From: Lucifuga dentata
Lineage: Eukaryota > Chordata > Actinopteri > Ophidiiformes > Bythitidae
NCBI GenBank assembly: GCA_014773175.1
Contig: VXCM01000227.1
Location: forward strand, 283,780 to 347,779
Direction: 5' to 3'
DNA length: 64,000 nucleotides
The notes below the pieces were generated by a model. That model had not been told where the DNA came from and did no database searches. It saw only the letters and a list, made by a program, of their open reading frames with translations. The position numbers were made by a program, and so were the translations under genes. Shown here one piece after another: positions 1-12,736 of this stretch (positions are counted from its first letter, which is position 1; each line of letters opens with the position of its first letter).

Positions 1-2005
1 GCTGATAGCCATTTCCCAAATAAATAAATACTACTTGAGTGGTAAATATTAGAATTGTTGTTCCTACATTCCAAACTGCCATTGGTTTCAGTTAATTCCA
101 TAACATAACACAACTTCTATCAAATTTCTTTAAAAGGTTACTTTATTTAACTGGTCCAACATGGAGCTGCAAGTAATAAAATATATCTCGCCACCAGAGA
201 ATATAGTCCCAACGGTTTTTACCGAGAAATTAAAACAACTGTCCCTTCTACATTCAGACGAATGTTGCAGGCACAACACTGAATTTTAAGGTGGGTGTAT
301 CACCTGATCATTTGATTTTGAAAGGTATGGGGATTTTGCAAAATAATTTCAAAACTTAAATACTGTTTTATGTTTTGGAAAATGGATATTTGTAATGTAA
401 CTTGTGTGCAAACAGGCAAAATCACTGGTATGGTCCTTTAACTCCAACTCTAGTTCGTGGTGTGATTGCAAAGTACATTAGTTATAAACTCACAAGTCAT
501 GACAAAACCGCAGAGCAGGATCCAGGCTATGTCAAGTTGAAATATGATAAATAAATTAAAGGTTAAAAGTCTAAAACACTGGACAGTGTTGCTACTCGAG
601 CAACACATCTACCCACTACCAGCTTTGTTTACTGTGCATTTTTCACTACACTGGAGGGACTTTTCCACTCTCATATAATTTGACTGACAGGACTAAGCGT
701 GGCAGCTCAACACGAGTTTTGTGCTTTTTGTAAACATTGAGGTCAAGTGTATGAATATGGAGCGGGACTTTTCTGGGAAACCTGTCCTCAATCAACTCAG
801 GGTTCATAACACTTTTATAGCAGCATGTAAAAGTTGAAAGCGGATTATTTCTTAAGTTTTTATATATAGATCTGGTACATTAAAAACTAACCTAAAAGAC
901 CTCTGTGGCATTTGTGACAGATGTGAATGTGTCATCTCAGCATATGACTCATATTAAACTTGCTCTGTCAGGACAGCATAAAAACTTCCACAACTGCCTT
1001 AGATTTCATAGGCAAATCAGACAGCCTGTAACAGAGGGATGCCATCATAAATCTCTCACTATGTGACTACAGGCTCAATATGAATTCCCGCCGGGAGACT
1101 AGACTGTCATCAATTTTTTTGTCAGACACAATTGAAACTATGTCTCTGCAAAGTGAGGTTCACACCCTTCAATAGTGTTCAGTGGGAGGGCCTGTGACGC
1201 CACGCCACAAATGTTACGTTTCCTCTTGTGTAATGTTTTGGACAGTGCCCATGATTCATGAATTCTTCTGGTATGGCTCTGGATGTACACACACACACAC
1301 ACACACACTCATTAAAAGCAGACATGCACATGCAGAAAATAGTGATTGTTTGTCTCATAGAGAGGATACAGCTGTTGTGATCATATCAGAAGAGAATTCA
1401 GCAGCATTATGAATAGGACAGTGAGGGAAGCAATAAAGCCAAAAAAAAAAAAAAAAAAAAAAAAAAAGCCCTGTTGAGTCAGCAGACTCACATATAAAGC
1501 ACATACTGCAGGGAGAAGTCAGATGACTGTCTAAGATAGCAATTGGCCAGTTTACTGAATTGCCATGACGTGGATGGATGACAATGAAGACAAAGTTTCA
1601 CAAGATCATGCATGGAGCACACAGTAAATAACAGAGCAGTCAGAACCTTCGTGCGTGGTTTTCTGTCAATGTGGAAACTTTGGTCAAAAATTAAGAGAGA
1701 AGAACTGAAAAATCCATTGACATTTAAACTAACCCTAACCTCAATCACAATAAACTGGCTCTCAAGAACCACAGACGAGCCAGAAATCCCTGTCGGAGTA
1801 TTTCAGAGATACCACAACAGATAAAAACATACCATAAGCACACTGAAGTCCGCGTAAAGTTGGTGGTAAGTTCCACAGACATCTAAAACTCCAAGAATGG
1901 ATATTAGGGGATGCTTCTGTTCAAGAATAGGTGGAGGCAACTGCTTTGTTAGGGAAGCAGCAGCTAGTGTTCATGCTGTGAATTCCCACAACTCCCCCCC
2001 CACCA

Positions 2006-2060
<55 letters not shown>

Positions 2061-2146
2061 NCAACTCCCCCCCCACCACCACACACACACACACACACAC
2101 AGTATCTTCTGGCACGAGATGAAGGCACCAACTGAGACAAACTTAC
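1..2146 (-). other. foxo1: Start of foxo1 intron 1
   Basis: No exon is visible. It holds a diverged TTAA-family element (about 1-448), short and long (CA)n tracts (1288-1308, 2009-2060, 2081-2101) and a poly(A) run at 1441-1467. The (CA)n/C-run block begins only about 40 bases downstream of the exon 1 donor and contains an assembly N at 2061. Confidence 0.75.
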
Positions 2147-2755
2147 CTTCCAGCCGGCAGAACTGTTGCTGTCTCCTTTGTCCTTGAAATAAGGCACACT
2201 CTTCACCATCCAGTCATAAATCTGAGACAAAGTTAGGCGGTTCTCCGGAGAGCTTTCTATAGCTTTGGTTATGAGGTCTGCATATGACATATTCCCCCAT
2301 GCGTTGCGACGGGAGGAGCTGCTCTTCCTCTGGGCAGCGGCGGCAGCAGCGGCCGCGGCCGCCGGGGACGACGATCCGACCGGGGAGGAGATGAGAGGCA
2401 CCTGCTGCTGCTGCTGATGCGGGAGTTGCGGGCTCGGGTGCTGCTGATGTTGCTGATGTTGCTGCTGTGGAGGTTGCTGGTGGACGCAGTTCTCCTGACA
2501 CTGGAAATCACTGCACAGGATGACGGGCTTCTGCTCCGTGAAGTCCTCGGTCTCCTCCAGCAGGCTGAGGTTGTTGACGAATTCAGCGTTGCCGGCCGGC
2601 TCCTGCTTCACGGACGGCACCGGCGAGGACGTGTTGGAGTCGCCAGGGTTGATGAACTCCGGTCGGGGCAGCGGCCAAGTGCACGACCGGGGCCGCGACA
2701 GGGGCTCAAAATCCGGGTCTATCTCCACCAGGTGTGGCTGTGCCGCTTCCGCCAT
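2147..2755 (-). CDS. foxo1: Forkhead box O1 transcription factor, exon 1 (partial gene)
   Basis: This exon encodes the N-terminal 203 residues of FoxO1, the insulin/Akt-controlled activator of gluconeogenic, cell-cycle and stress genes that shuttles between nucleus and cytoplasm. The start [24 protein letters not shown] is diagnostic for FOXO1 and holds the first Akt/14-3-3 site (RPRSCT). A Gln/His-rich stretch and a run of ten alanines follow, then [13 protein letters not shown] and the first half of the forkhead domain ([40 protein letters not shown]). The exon stops there at a GTAAGT donor, just before the DNA-recognition helix, as in other FOXO1 genes. The remaining exon(s) lie beyond the left edge. 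The low-complexity runs are longer and different in composition from mammalian ones. Teleosts can have foxo1a and foxo1b; I cannot tell which this is. Confidence 0.95.
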
Positions 2756-3165
2756 GGTTTAAAGGTGACGGAGCGTTAAAATGTCATGTAAATGTGAGAA
2801 ATTAGGTCCCAAAAGTTTCTGTAGAATTCGCGGATGAAATGAGAGCGAACACAAGATGAAATCTGCTCGGAAAAGTAGTGCTCCGCCTGGACAAAGTACG
2901 CACTGAAAGTTACATCCCAAGCCGATAATAATACAACCGTCAACAATGATGAAAAAGTATGACTGTTAAAAAAAAGTATTTCATTGGAAAAAAAAGTAAA
3001 GTTATGAAAGTGTTGAGTTTGTTGTTATCCAGCCGTAGTGATGTCCGTCTGTACAGCCTGCTGACTCTGCGTGTTGTACAGCGTGTGAGGACTTACTGGA
3101 ACTATCATTTGTCGGCTGGTACCGCCCACATTTGATTGACACCAGAAAGCACCAATGACTGACGC
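2756..3165 (-). promoter_or_regulatory. foxo1: Probable foxo1 5' UTR and proximal promoter
   Basis: This stretch lies directly upstream of the foxo1 ATG. On the minus strand a GC box (GGGCGG, 3122-3127) and an inverted CCAAT box (3152-3156) lie about 30 bases apart, a usual proximal-promoter arrangement. No TATA box is evident. The transcription start is not fixed by the sequence. Confidence 0.3.
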
Positions 3166-4379
3166 GGAAAGAACTGGGGGGGGNGGTGCTCCTTGTTTTC
3201 ATTCTTTCGCCTAGTAAACATCTTATCTGGAGGTAAAATTATAGAAAATTTCTCAATTAAAAATAACTCATATCAAAACCGGACGTATTGTTTAACATAT
3301 TTCTTTCAGAGAGTAGAGGTACTGTATTACTTTTTTTACATCTCCAAAATGTGTATTTTAACCTTTTTTTTAATCATTGAGACTGAGCATAACAGAATTC
3401 AAGGTTTTGTCATACTTTTACTTCTTTAAATAAAAGTTGTTTTTTTTTTTTTTNTTTTTTTTTTTTTTGTTAAAGCTGAACCTTGAAACAACAGTCGTTG
3501 CTATTTCTTATGAGTATGAACAGTGTTACTAACTTAAGTTTTACCACCAAAATCACTTCTGCTACTGCAATTTACTACAACCGATAATCATATTAGACTA
3601 TAAACTTTATTTGGTTGCAGTTACAACTCAAAATTGTCAAAGTGTTATAACACTGTAATAAAGGCACTACCATTACTACTATTGCTTACTATGTCGATGA
3701 CAATTATTATTATTATTATTATTATTGTTATTATTATTATTATTATTATGGCGGCTGTTCTGGACAAAGCTTCAGCAGAAATTCTACTGTTATTTGTGGA
3801 TTGGAGAATATGGAATAGTTTCACGTCCAACCAGGACTGTGCTGACATCTTGAGGACATTTTGAGGTATTACAACCAAGCACAGTCTGCATCTCAAACCC
3901 TCCTCTTCCTCATTTAACCCCGTATTTAGTGCAACAAAGTTTATCACCACATCGAAGGACATTGTGTTTTGTTTTATCTTGTTATCATCACTGCGCTTTA
4001 TTGTTGTTTGTACTTATATCAGTTGCAATCAATCGCAAGCTTATCAGCTAAAACGTTAAGATATGAGCCCGACTCTGTCAAGCCACTTGGAGCGGAAAAG
4101 CTTCTAGTCAGTTGGTTTCAAAATAAAACTAACTGCCAAACGTGGTAATTGAGAAATTTCCCTTCCAAAGGATATTTTCTCATTTTCTGTTTAAGCCAAC
4201 TGTTGTTATTTTTGAACATTAAAGTTCTGCCAACAAAATTTTAGTTTCACCGGAAAATATAAATGAAATCACCTGCGGTGCTTATATCCCCAAGTTAAGC
4301 TTGTTTTTATTTTGAAGGTGAATTCGGTGTTTCCTGTACAACTGCGGTTTGCTGTGGTAATTTGACACGCGCCTGATTT
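3166..4379. other. Intergenic, foxo1 to slc25a15
   Basis: No coding signal. It contains a poly(T) run with an N (3440-3468) and an (ATT)n microsatellite (3703-3749). Confidence 0.6.
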
Positions 4380-4450
4380 TTCTGGTGTGTGTAGCTGCGG
4401 GCACGCGCGATAAGACCGGCTTTCCTAAAGACGTTGACAAAAAGACGGAA
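4380..4450 (+). promoter_or_regulatory. slc25a15: Candidate non-coding first exon / promoter of slc25a15
   Basis: A locally CpG-rich patch (GCACGCGCGATAAGACCGG) ends in CGGAAGTAAGA. This is both an ETS-type core (CGGAAGT), common in promoters of mitochondrial genes, and a possible splice donor (GA|GTAAGA at 4451). The first coding exon of slc25a15 has a splice acceptor before its ATG (AG ending at 5141), so an upstream non-coding exon must exist. This is the best candidate I see; its 5' end is a guess. Confidence 0.3.
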
Positions 4451-5151
4451 GTAAGATGCATGGCGTTCAACCACTGAGCATTCGTTGGAAATTTGACTAT
4501 TGAACCCCCGGGAACATGAATTTAAAGATGCTGAGGCGGTAAATTATCAGACGGTAGTAGTGTGCATAAAGAAGGAAAAAAAAGTATTCAGATTAATGTG
4601 CGTCAATCACAGAACTGAGAAGCCTTCAAGGTCAAACTGTCAAGGTCTGTATTCTATTATGAGTCCATAGTCAGCTTATTGTACTTTATCTATTTGTATA
4701 TCCTTACTGTAGTCATTTCTAAATTTCCAAGGACTTTCACTGTTATTTAATTTCATCTAAACACACAGTTAAGGGAAGGGCAGAAAGGATAAACGTGAAC
4801 TGTGAGAGACTTATTTTATCCCATGAAGCCACATTGCAAACAGCATGAATGAGTGTAAAGTGAGTTTTGCAGAGGTGCAGGCTAGAAACTAAATGTAATC
4901 AAACCTAAAACATGGAAATGGTAATGTATGTTTGAACAGACAGGAACTGAGAAGCCAGTTATTCCAGTCCAGTTGAACAGTACAGTATTCTCCTTGATGA
5001 CCCTTCACACTTCCTGTCTGTAGAAGCTACAGTTAAAGGGAAACAAGGGAGTGTGAAGATAGATAACCAGACTAGGATTATTTTCTGTGATGAGATAAGG
5101 AAATGGTTCGTTAATAACCTCAAATGTTTGTACCATTACAGCTTTTGAATC

Positions 5152-8100
5152 ATGATGACAAGTCCCATAACTCGGGCGATTATTGACTTCTCAGCTGGAG
5201 CGATAGGTAAGTTATCTGTAACTTTTCTTTGAATTCTTTGTCAGTCATTTGTGATATGGTTAAATCCAGTGTGACCTGCAGATAAATGTAGTAAAAATAT
5301 TTGCTGACTGCATTTATAGGGAAAAAGCTTATCCATTTTGGAACGTTAGACATGATGTATGACATAAAAGTGTCTTTGGATGCTCTAATAAGTCACCCTG
5401 TGTTTTGTGATCCTTCCTCTCTCAAGGTGGAACTGCTTGTGTAGTGTGCGGTCAGCCGTTTGACACCGCTAAGGTAAAGATGCAGACATTCCCCTCGATG
5501 TACCGGAACTTCATCCACTGCTTCGTGTCTACCGGCAGACAGGTGGGCCTCCGCGGTCTCTACAAGGGCACAGCTCCAGCTCTTATGGCCAACATAAGCG
5601 AGAACGCCGTGCTCTTCGTAAGTTACAGTGTCTGCCAGGATTTGGTCCGCTACGTCTGCAAGATGGACAGAGGTGCTGCTCTCAGGTACCACACTGGAAC
5701 TTCTGTGCATATAGAAATGATGGTTTTGAGGAGTTTGTGTGTATTAAAATCTGTATACTGTAAAGTGATGAGCAGCATTTTGACATATCAGTACTTGATG
5801 ATGTAAGATGATGGATATTAATATGAGAAAGGACTGTTATGTTTTAATCATCCAGTAGTAGTACAAGAATTACTCAAAGCCTTTACTTTAGTAGAAGTAG
5901 CAGTAACACAAAGGAGAAATCGACCATTAAAAGTCCTGCATGTAATTCTTTACTCAAAGGGGACACATTGAGCTTTTTGTTATATTCCCTTATTTTACAG
6001 TGTAATATACAGTATATATGTGTTGAACATTGTTAAAGTTGCAAAATAGGAGGTTGATGCCAATAGAAACGCATCGAGCAAAACAAACCCATAAATCCTG
6101 AACTTGTTTTTAATTAGTTGTTCTGTATGCCTAACACACTGGAATTTACCCGTCTACACACACCTGTTAGACACGCCCACCAAGTACAAGTGTGTGTTTG
6201 GCCAGCATCCCTGTGTCCTTTGGTGTTGTCAGCTCAGGCATGAAGCTGCTGGCCAATCAGATGAGAGCAGGGTTCAGGAGGGCACCATAAAAGAGAATGT
6301 AGCTAAATTGACCAGTTTCCACTCAGTGTGCACAGCAGTGCTGCTGCAATGGAGAGTAGAAGTAGATCATTGTGTTTTTTGCATATTAAAATATAATAAA
6401 GTTTTCAAATTTGACCCTAAATGAAAATAAAAAGATTGAAATCTTTATAAGATGTCTTCTTTAAGTAACAATGAGGTTTTACCAGTACAATTTACACAAA
6501 TATCAAAATTTAACATCGCTCATTGTGTAGAATAGTTCTTTTCAAAGTTTTAAATTATGTAATATTGCATAATAATGAAAGTACCAAAAATTAAACATGT
6601 ATTTTTTTTTTTACCTCACAAGTTTGGTGGAAGTAAAGGAAAGAAATAAGGAAAGATCAGAAACGGAATGACAGAGGGAAGAAAAAACAAGACAAGGCAA
6701 AAAGGAAAGAAAAGGAACAGAAACGAGAAAGAGGAAAGTTCTCATATTTCTTTAAGTTTCTCTGCTGAATAATTGCATTATTTAAAGACATGTTCACTGT
6801 TTGTCTATTTTAGTCTTTTATTGAACTGACTTCACTCTCTCGCCTTCATCTTTATGCAGCCTCGTCTGCAGCATTTCAGTTGATTTAAATGGAAAATACA
6901 TCCTAAAATAGAATTCAAGGGGTTTTTTTATAGTATGGCATTCCAGTTGAGTTTTAATTGTTTTGTTTAAACAAGTTTTCTCAAGCTGAAAAGCAGAGCA
7001 ACAGACAAAGTTTATGATGTGAGAGCGTAGACCTTCTCCTTAGACAGAATAATGGAAAACTCTCTGACAGCAGCCACGGTGATTTTACTGGGACTGGGAA
7101 AGATTTTCTTATTCAGTGCTATAAGCATAGATTCAAATAAAACTCATTTGAATATGGACTCTCAAACAAAAATACTGAGCCGAGCGTGTGAGTTGCTGTT
7201 GAAACGTCAGCGAACCAGCTTAAAAAAGATCAGTCAGGCTGGCGCTCGGCTTTCCAGCTAAAGCAGACAGTTGTGTCAAAGTTACAAAGCGTGAAGTTCA
7301 CGCCTGTGATTGCTGAGAGCAGTCACACTAATTTATCAGAAAGTGACTTTGTGATGTTTAGATTTCTTTTGAAACAAGATCTGGACCAGATTTTTTTTAA
7401 AGGACCATACCATCCATTTTGCATGTTTGAGCCTAATATATTCAATTTTCATACATGTTATGTTACTGACAATCATTTCCCAAAGGATAAAACCGTATTT
7501 CAGCTTTCCTGATATTTTGCAAAATCTCATAATCTTTCAAAATCAAATATTAAAGTGATGCACCCACCTTAAAAATCCATGTTTCTCCTGCTAATAGTTA
7601 CGCAGCCTTATGAAGCCACACTCATTTAAATTTTTCCATAAACGCAGGTCTTCTTTTGGGACTATATTCCCCGGTGGAGATATACATTCACTCTGTGCTT
7701 TTTNATAAACGCAGGTCTTCTTTTGGGACTATATTCCCCGGTGGAGATATACATTCACTCTGTGCTTTTTTTATTGTGCTTAAACACTAAAATTATGTAA
7801 CTTTGAAAAAAACATGAATATACGTGTTGTTCACGATGTTACCTATCCCAAGAACGTTTGAAGTATCAACAAGTTGATTTTAATAGCGTACCAGAATGAA
7901 CTGAAACCAGTGGAGGTCTGGAAGGTAGGAACAATTTATTTTAACTCACTGTTCCAGTAGTATCCTTTGGAAAATGATTGTCACTAATGTTATGTGTATG
8001 AAAATTGAATGTATTAGGCTCAAACATGCAAAATGGATGGTATGGTCCTTTAAACAGTTTTCTTAAAAGTGTAGGATTGCATGTTAAAAAAGTCCCGTGC

Positions 8101-11100
8101 TTCTCAACAACATGGAGGATGAATTTGTTGGCGTTTTCCTTTACTTCTTGTGTTTCTTGTACTCATCAGTGATGTCCAGAAGGCGTGTGCAGGGTCGTTC
8201 GCCTCCATCTTCTCCTCCATGGCGTTATGCCCCACTGAGCTGGTAAAATGTCGCCTGCAGGCCATGCATGAAATGGAGGCATCAGGCAAGATAGCAAGTG
8301 GACAGAGAAGGTCCGTGAGATGAAAAAGAGATGAGCAGAAAATGCGCTACAGGTAGTTTAGACCATGTGATTTATTTTTTATTTTTCTGGTTTGACTTCA
8401 GCACGGTGTGGACGGTGGTGAAGACGGTGTTAAAGGCAGACGGTCCGCTGGGTTTCTACCAAGGTCTGACGTCCACCGTTATGAGGGAGATACCTGGTTA
8501 CTTCTGCTTTTTTGGGGGCTATGAATTCAGCCGTTCCATGTTTGCACAGCACATGGGCACGGACAAGGAATCTATAGGTATGATATTAAATCCTTCATAT
8601 TAAAGTTATCTATGATCCTAACGTGATGTAAATGTTTGCTCCAACAACCAAAAAAAAAATCAAAAGCACACTATTAGAAGCTTTTATCACTCTCAAATGA
8701 ATTGATAGGTCTTTAAGTTATTCATGCTGAAGTTGTAAAGTTTGTTATGTTTGCATCAACATGTAACATGTTTAACTTTACCTGCCTACACACCTGGTTA
8801 GACATGCCCACTAAGTATGAAGCTAGTGAGCATCCATGTTTCCGCAGCGCATGATGCAGTTGGCCAATCAGAATAGAGTGGATGTTTCAGGAGGGGGGTC
8901 TTAAAGAGACAGCAGCTAAAACTAGCCTGTTTTCACTCAGTGTGCACAGCAGTGTTGCAGCAAGGGAGTAAAGAAGTGGATCAATGTGTTTTTTTTTTTT
9001 TTTTTTTTTTGCACATGAAATCATTGCAAAGTTTCAAAATAGATCCTAAATGAAAACAATTGGACATCTATGAGCAACACACAAAATTTTGTTTTAATAA
9101 GTAAATCAAACTCTTCGGTTTAGTGTGTAAATACTTGTCAAAATTGTACTGAATAAAAATATAAGGATTGTGTCAGTCAGTTTTTTTTTTTTTTTTTTTA
9201 NTTTTTTTTTTTTTTTTTTTAAATTTACTGCAATCTGAACATTTAACCTAATACTAAACAACATATGATTCTAGTTTTGGATTGCTCTGACATATATTTT
9301 TTGTCTTAGGTGTTCTTCCGCTCATGTTCAGCGGTGGGTTTGGGGGCGCGTGTCTTTGGCTGGTGTGCTACCCTATAGACTGTGTTAAATCCAGGATTCA
9401 GGTGTACTCCTTAGCTGGGAGGCAACAGGGCTTCATGAAGACCTTCTTGGGAATCATACACAACGAAGGTGAGGCTGCAACATAAAATAGAAGTTTACAC
9501 AGCTGGGTTTATTTCTCATGTTACCAGATTAAAGAGAAACTATTTCTTTTTTTTTTATTTTTGCATGTTGTTAAAGTCTTGTAACTTGTTATAATTTGCT
9601 TGAGTTTCTAAATTTGGACCATGTTTGCAAAAACAGGAAAACAACCAGTCATCTGGTTACATCACAGCCATGAAATGATGGTTTTAAGGACACTGATGTA
9701 ATTTTGTGTTTTTGGCTGACTTGCTTTTCTCACATATACTTATTGTCTAGACTTTTCTCTCTCCTATTTTATTCCTTTATTTCCTTTATTTGTTGAAGTA
9801 TGCGTGGGCTGTAAGTCGTGTTCATTCAGCTGATGCTTGTTTGATGCTCTGAAGCTGCAGAACCACCTCTCACTGCTTCTTTTTAAATTTATTGGAATAT
9901 TCTTTGAAAACGCTGCACAACAGTGTGAAAAATCAAACTTGTAGTTGGTCATATCCAGAACATGTCTATTCTTTCTGCATGCTTTAATCTGACTTAAAGC
10001 CACGTGATGCATCGTCTGAAGAGGCTGTTTGAGTAGAGTTCACACACATGAACTTGGCTCAGCATGTGAAGTCTAAAATGTGTAAATTTTGTTTGGTATA
10101 CTGATAGTCCTGGTGATGGAGATAAATTAAACATTTTGACTTCAAAACGCTAAAACATTACGGTAAAAAATTTCCTGACATGACTTTTCCTACATAAATC
10201 CAGATTTCATAACAAATCACATTAATTGACTTTTGGAGGACGTTACAACCAGGACATAATATTGATGGGATTTTGACAAAAATATTTTGCTGCTGTATTG
10301 TAGAGTTTCAAAGCACAAAAAAAGTCAGAACTTTTAAATTTACAGGCTCCAAATCCTACACTCGTTTCAACACTCGTTTCTCATCCTGGTGTATGTGGAC
10401 CTTTAGTGGTCTATAGTGGTATTACAGGGGATTTGTAGGAGGGAAGTGTACCATATATATTTAATTTCTGCTAATTTAATTCCAAAAATAAACTAATGTA
10501 ATTCTGTATTTCTAATGTAACTGTAAAAGTCTCATTAAGAAGGAAAGAAGACATAGCAGACACAGCAGAGGGATTATTACACCAGGATCATATGACAGGA
10601 GCAGAAATAAATAGGTGTCTATGAGTAGGACAAACAATAACAATAATCAACCATATTTATGTGCTCAAATCAACTGTATAATGCTATAAACAGAGTCATA
10701 AAAGACAACAGCGCATAATACCTAATAAACACAAAAAGCTATTATACACCTGAGATAAATCCAATATAAACAGCTTCAATATTCAACAGTCATAGATGAT
10801 GCCAAGTTCATTAAATAATTAAACTTAAAATGAGAAATAATGTAGAAAGTCAATTCATATAAATAAGTTTCATATCATGATTCCTTCCAAAAAATGATGA
10901 TCAAATGGTATTAATATAATAAAATTGCAAATCACTAATTGTACGACAAGTTATTTATAATAAGTGCAATATTGATGAATGTAAGTGGATCCTTGAGGCG
11001 GGTGAGCTTATCACACTCAAATAACTTCTTTAACCTCATTACACAAACAAGGCAGTTTTACACATTTACCTGGGTGCTGTAATAAAATAAAAGTAACAGT

Positions 11101-11357
11101 TTTTGAACTTCAAAGCGGCGACACCCTGCTGCTGTGACCTTTGGGAAGTGTGTGAGTGGGTGTTAGTGAAGATGCATCTCATCTCTAATTGGCCCCGGAG
11201 GTGTGGATGTGACTCATGTTGCTTGTGTCCCACAGGATTCGGTGCTCTGTACTCTGGCTTAACTCCCACCATGATACGCTCCTTCCCTGCCAACGGCGCC
11301 CTCTTCCTGGCTTATGAGCTGAGTCGCAAGATGATGATGGAGAAATTTGGGGCTTGA
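5152..11357 (+). CDS. slc25a15: Mitochondrial ornithine carrier (ORC1/ORNT1), SLC25A15
   Basis: Mitochondrial inner-membrane exchanger of ornithine for citrulline (plus H+), linking the cytosolic and matrix halves of the urea cycle. Coding exons: 5152-5206, 5427-5685, 8170-8310, 8402-8577, 9310-9468, 11236-11357. Together they give 912 nt, 303 aa; human ORNT1 has 301. All introns are GT-AG and phases agree. Three mitochondrial-carrier repeats show the signature P-x-[DE]-x-x-[KR]: PFDTAK (residues 29-34), PTELVK and PIDCVK. Diagnostic ORNT stretches include [45 protein letters not shown] and [17 protein letters not shown]. Two ATGs are adjacent (5152 and 5155); I chose the first. An acceptor at 5140-5141 shows that a non-coding exon lies upstream. 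Introns 2 to 5 carry repeats. Teleosts have slc25a15a/b copies; which one this is cannot be decided. Confidence 0.96.
5860..5953 (-). repeat. Fragment of a hAT-type fish repeat
   Basis: It has the AGTAGAAGTAGCAGTAAC / AAAAGTCCTGCATGTAA pattern of the very common teleost hAT non-autonomous family whose end reads CAGAGGTGGAAAGTA. Related fragments lie at 17403-17460 and 60584-60790. It sits in slc25a15 intron 2. Confidence 0.5.
5956..6467 (+). mobile_element. Family B repeat, copy 1 (TTAA-type non-autonomous element)
   Basis: It opens with AAAGGGGACACATT and closes with GTCTTCTTTAAG. The core includes ACACACCTGTTAGACACGCC and CACTCAGTGTGCACAGCAGT, shared with copies near 8735, 32262, 36210, 49478 and 53790. 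It lies in slc25a15 intron 2 and has no ORF that I recognise. Confidence 0.6.
7398..8055. mobile_element. Family A element, copy 2 (complete, TTAA-flanked, long inverted ends)
   Basis: Starts TTAA-AGGACCATACCATCC and ends GGATGGTATGGTCCT-TTAA. The first roughly 70 bases are an imperfect inverted copy of the last, which with the TTAA borders suggests a non-autonomous piggyBac-like element. It holds an assembly N at 7704 between two 66-base copies. No transposase ORF is present. It lies in slc25a15 intron 2. Confidence 0.7.
8735..9075 (+). mobile_element. Family B repeat, copy 2
   Basis: It shares the core ACACACCTGGTTAGACATGCC, GTCTTAAAGAGACAGCAGC and TTTTCACTCAGTGTGCACAG with the other copies. 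An internal poly(T) run is at 8991-9010. The left border is unclear. It sits in slc25a15 intron 4. Confidence 0.55.
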
Positions 11358-11496
11358 TGTGGAGGATCTTTCCACTTGAAGCAAATATTGTGTTGAATCA
11401 CACTCCCTAAAACGAATACGAACCAAAGCTGGTTCATGTGCTGCTGTATAAGAATAAGAACACCCTGTGAAAAAACACACACACACACACATACAT
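11358..11496 (+). other. slc25a15: slc25a15 3' UTR and short (CA)n
   Basis: Unique sequence after the stop codon, ending in a short (CA)n tract at 11476-11490. No AATAAA lies within it; the nearest (about 11565) is inside the adjoining transposon and could serve as the poly(A) signal. Confidence 0.4.
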
Positions 11497-12736
11497 CAGT
11501 GGCGGGCCGTGTATTTTACAGTTAGGTCTTCAGAGCAATCCTCCCACAATTAAACCACCTTCTAATAAACTCAGCATGACACTAGGGCTACGTGCTGCGT
11601 TATTCAATGTAACCACCCCATATTCACAGTGACAGTAACCTTTATCTAGTGGAATAAAGTGATTTAACACGAGGATCAACACCTATGACAGTCACAACAC
11701 ACTAACTGCAAAGACATGAATAGGATGTAGCATTATTACGCATTATGATAGGATGCTGCATCACAAGGCATAGCCTAAATCAGTGTCATTACCAAAGAAA
11801 TAAGAAAAAACTCACAACAACCATCACATTTACTCATACGACCAGCAAGTAAGAAAAAATGCTGTAAAACACAAATAACACAGTCAGATTCAACAGGCTT
11901 CTCCACAGATTCCAGCTACATACAAATCCATCAAACTTACCAAAGCTGCTCATCATCTGAAGACAAAGTCCATCCTCCTTTCTGTCTTTAGTACAGTACA
12001 TTAGTGCACTTCAATTCCAAAATGTGAAAAAAGTGCTGCTACTAAATCCATTTCTTCTCCTCCTTCAGCCATTGTGCATTAAAAAAGCAATGGGACTAAA
12101 TAAAAATCTAAAAAAAAAAAAAAAACTCTAAAGCACTATATTTAAAAATCTAAACATCAAGAAAGAAAGTTTAAATAAACATTAATGCTACATTATATGC
12201 TAGCTAGGTTTATGTGAGTTAGCTAAGCTAACCGGCTCTCTTCTTCTTCTGATGAATTTCTGGCAGGCTGTTTAGCTGTGTAGCATAATGCTGTATGATG
12301 ACGTAGGCCAAGGCCAGCTAGAAGGCCTTGGCCCGTAAAAGAATATGCCCAACATGGCAAACTCGAAATCTGATTGGTTAAAGTATATGACAATCAACAA
12401 CATCGTTCCATTAGCTTGAATAGCAGAGGGGATTCACTGGAGATTCTGAAGGCCTCAGGCTAGATTTTTTTACCCGGAGACAGTACAGGTGGAAAATCTG
12501 ATTGGATAAAAGCTCTAATTTATATGAGCTGCACTGAGAGCTGCACTGAAAGCAGCGAAACTGAGGGAGAGAATAACAATGAAATGACATTAATAACAAA
12601 ACTGCTGGGAACGAACTTTATAAAATACATATAGCATTAATAAAATATATATTAAATTATAAAAACATAATTTGATGATTCTGACAATCTCTAGGCCAGC
12701 TGAGAAGGCCTTGCTGGCTCTGACCGCACACCACTG
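11497..12736. mobile_element. hAT-like non-autonomous DNA transposon
   Basis: Left end CAGTGGCGGGCCGTG and right end TGACCGCACACCACTG are imperfect inverted repeats starting CAGTGG, typical of hAT elements. The flanking octamers acatacat / acacacgc match at five of eight positions, a weak target-site duplication. No transposase reading frame is visible. It lies directly downstream of slc25a15. Confidence 0.6.

Noticed and set aside
1897..2187. ORFs built from (CA)n/(GT)n tracts (also near 30895, 41485 and 51027)
   Set aside because: Translations are poly-TH or poly-CV from microsatellites, with no other coding evidence.
2756..5151. Shared bidirectional promoter of foxo1 and slc25a15
   Set aside because: The genes diverge, but about 2.4 kb separate the start codons and the candidate promoters are over 1 kb apart.
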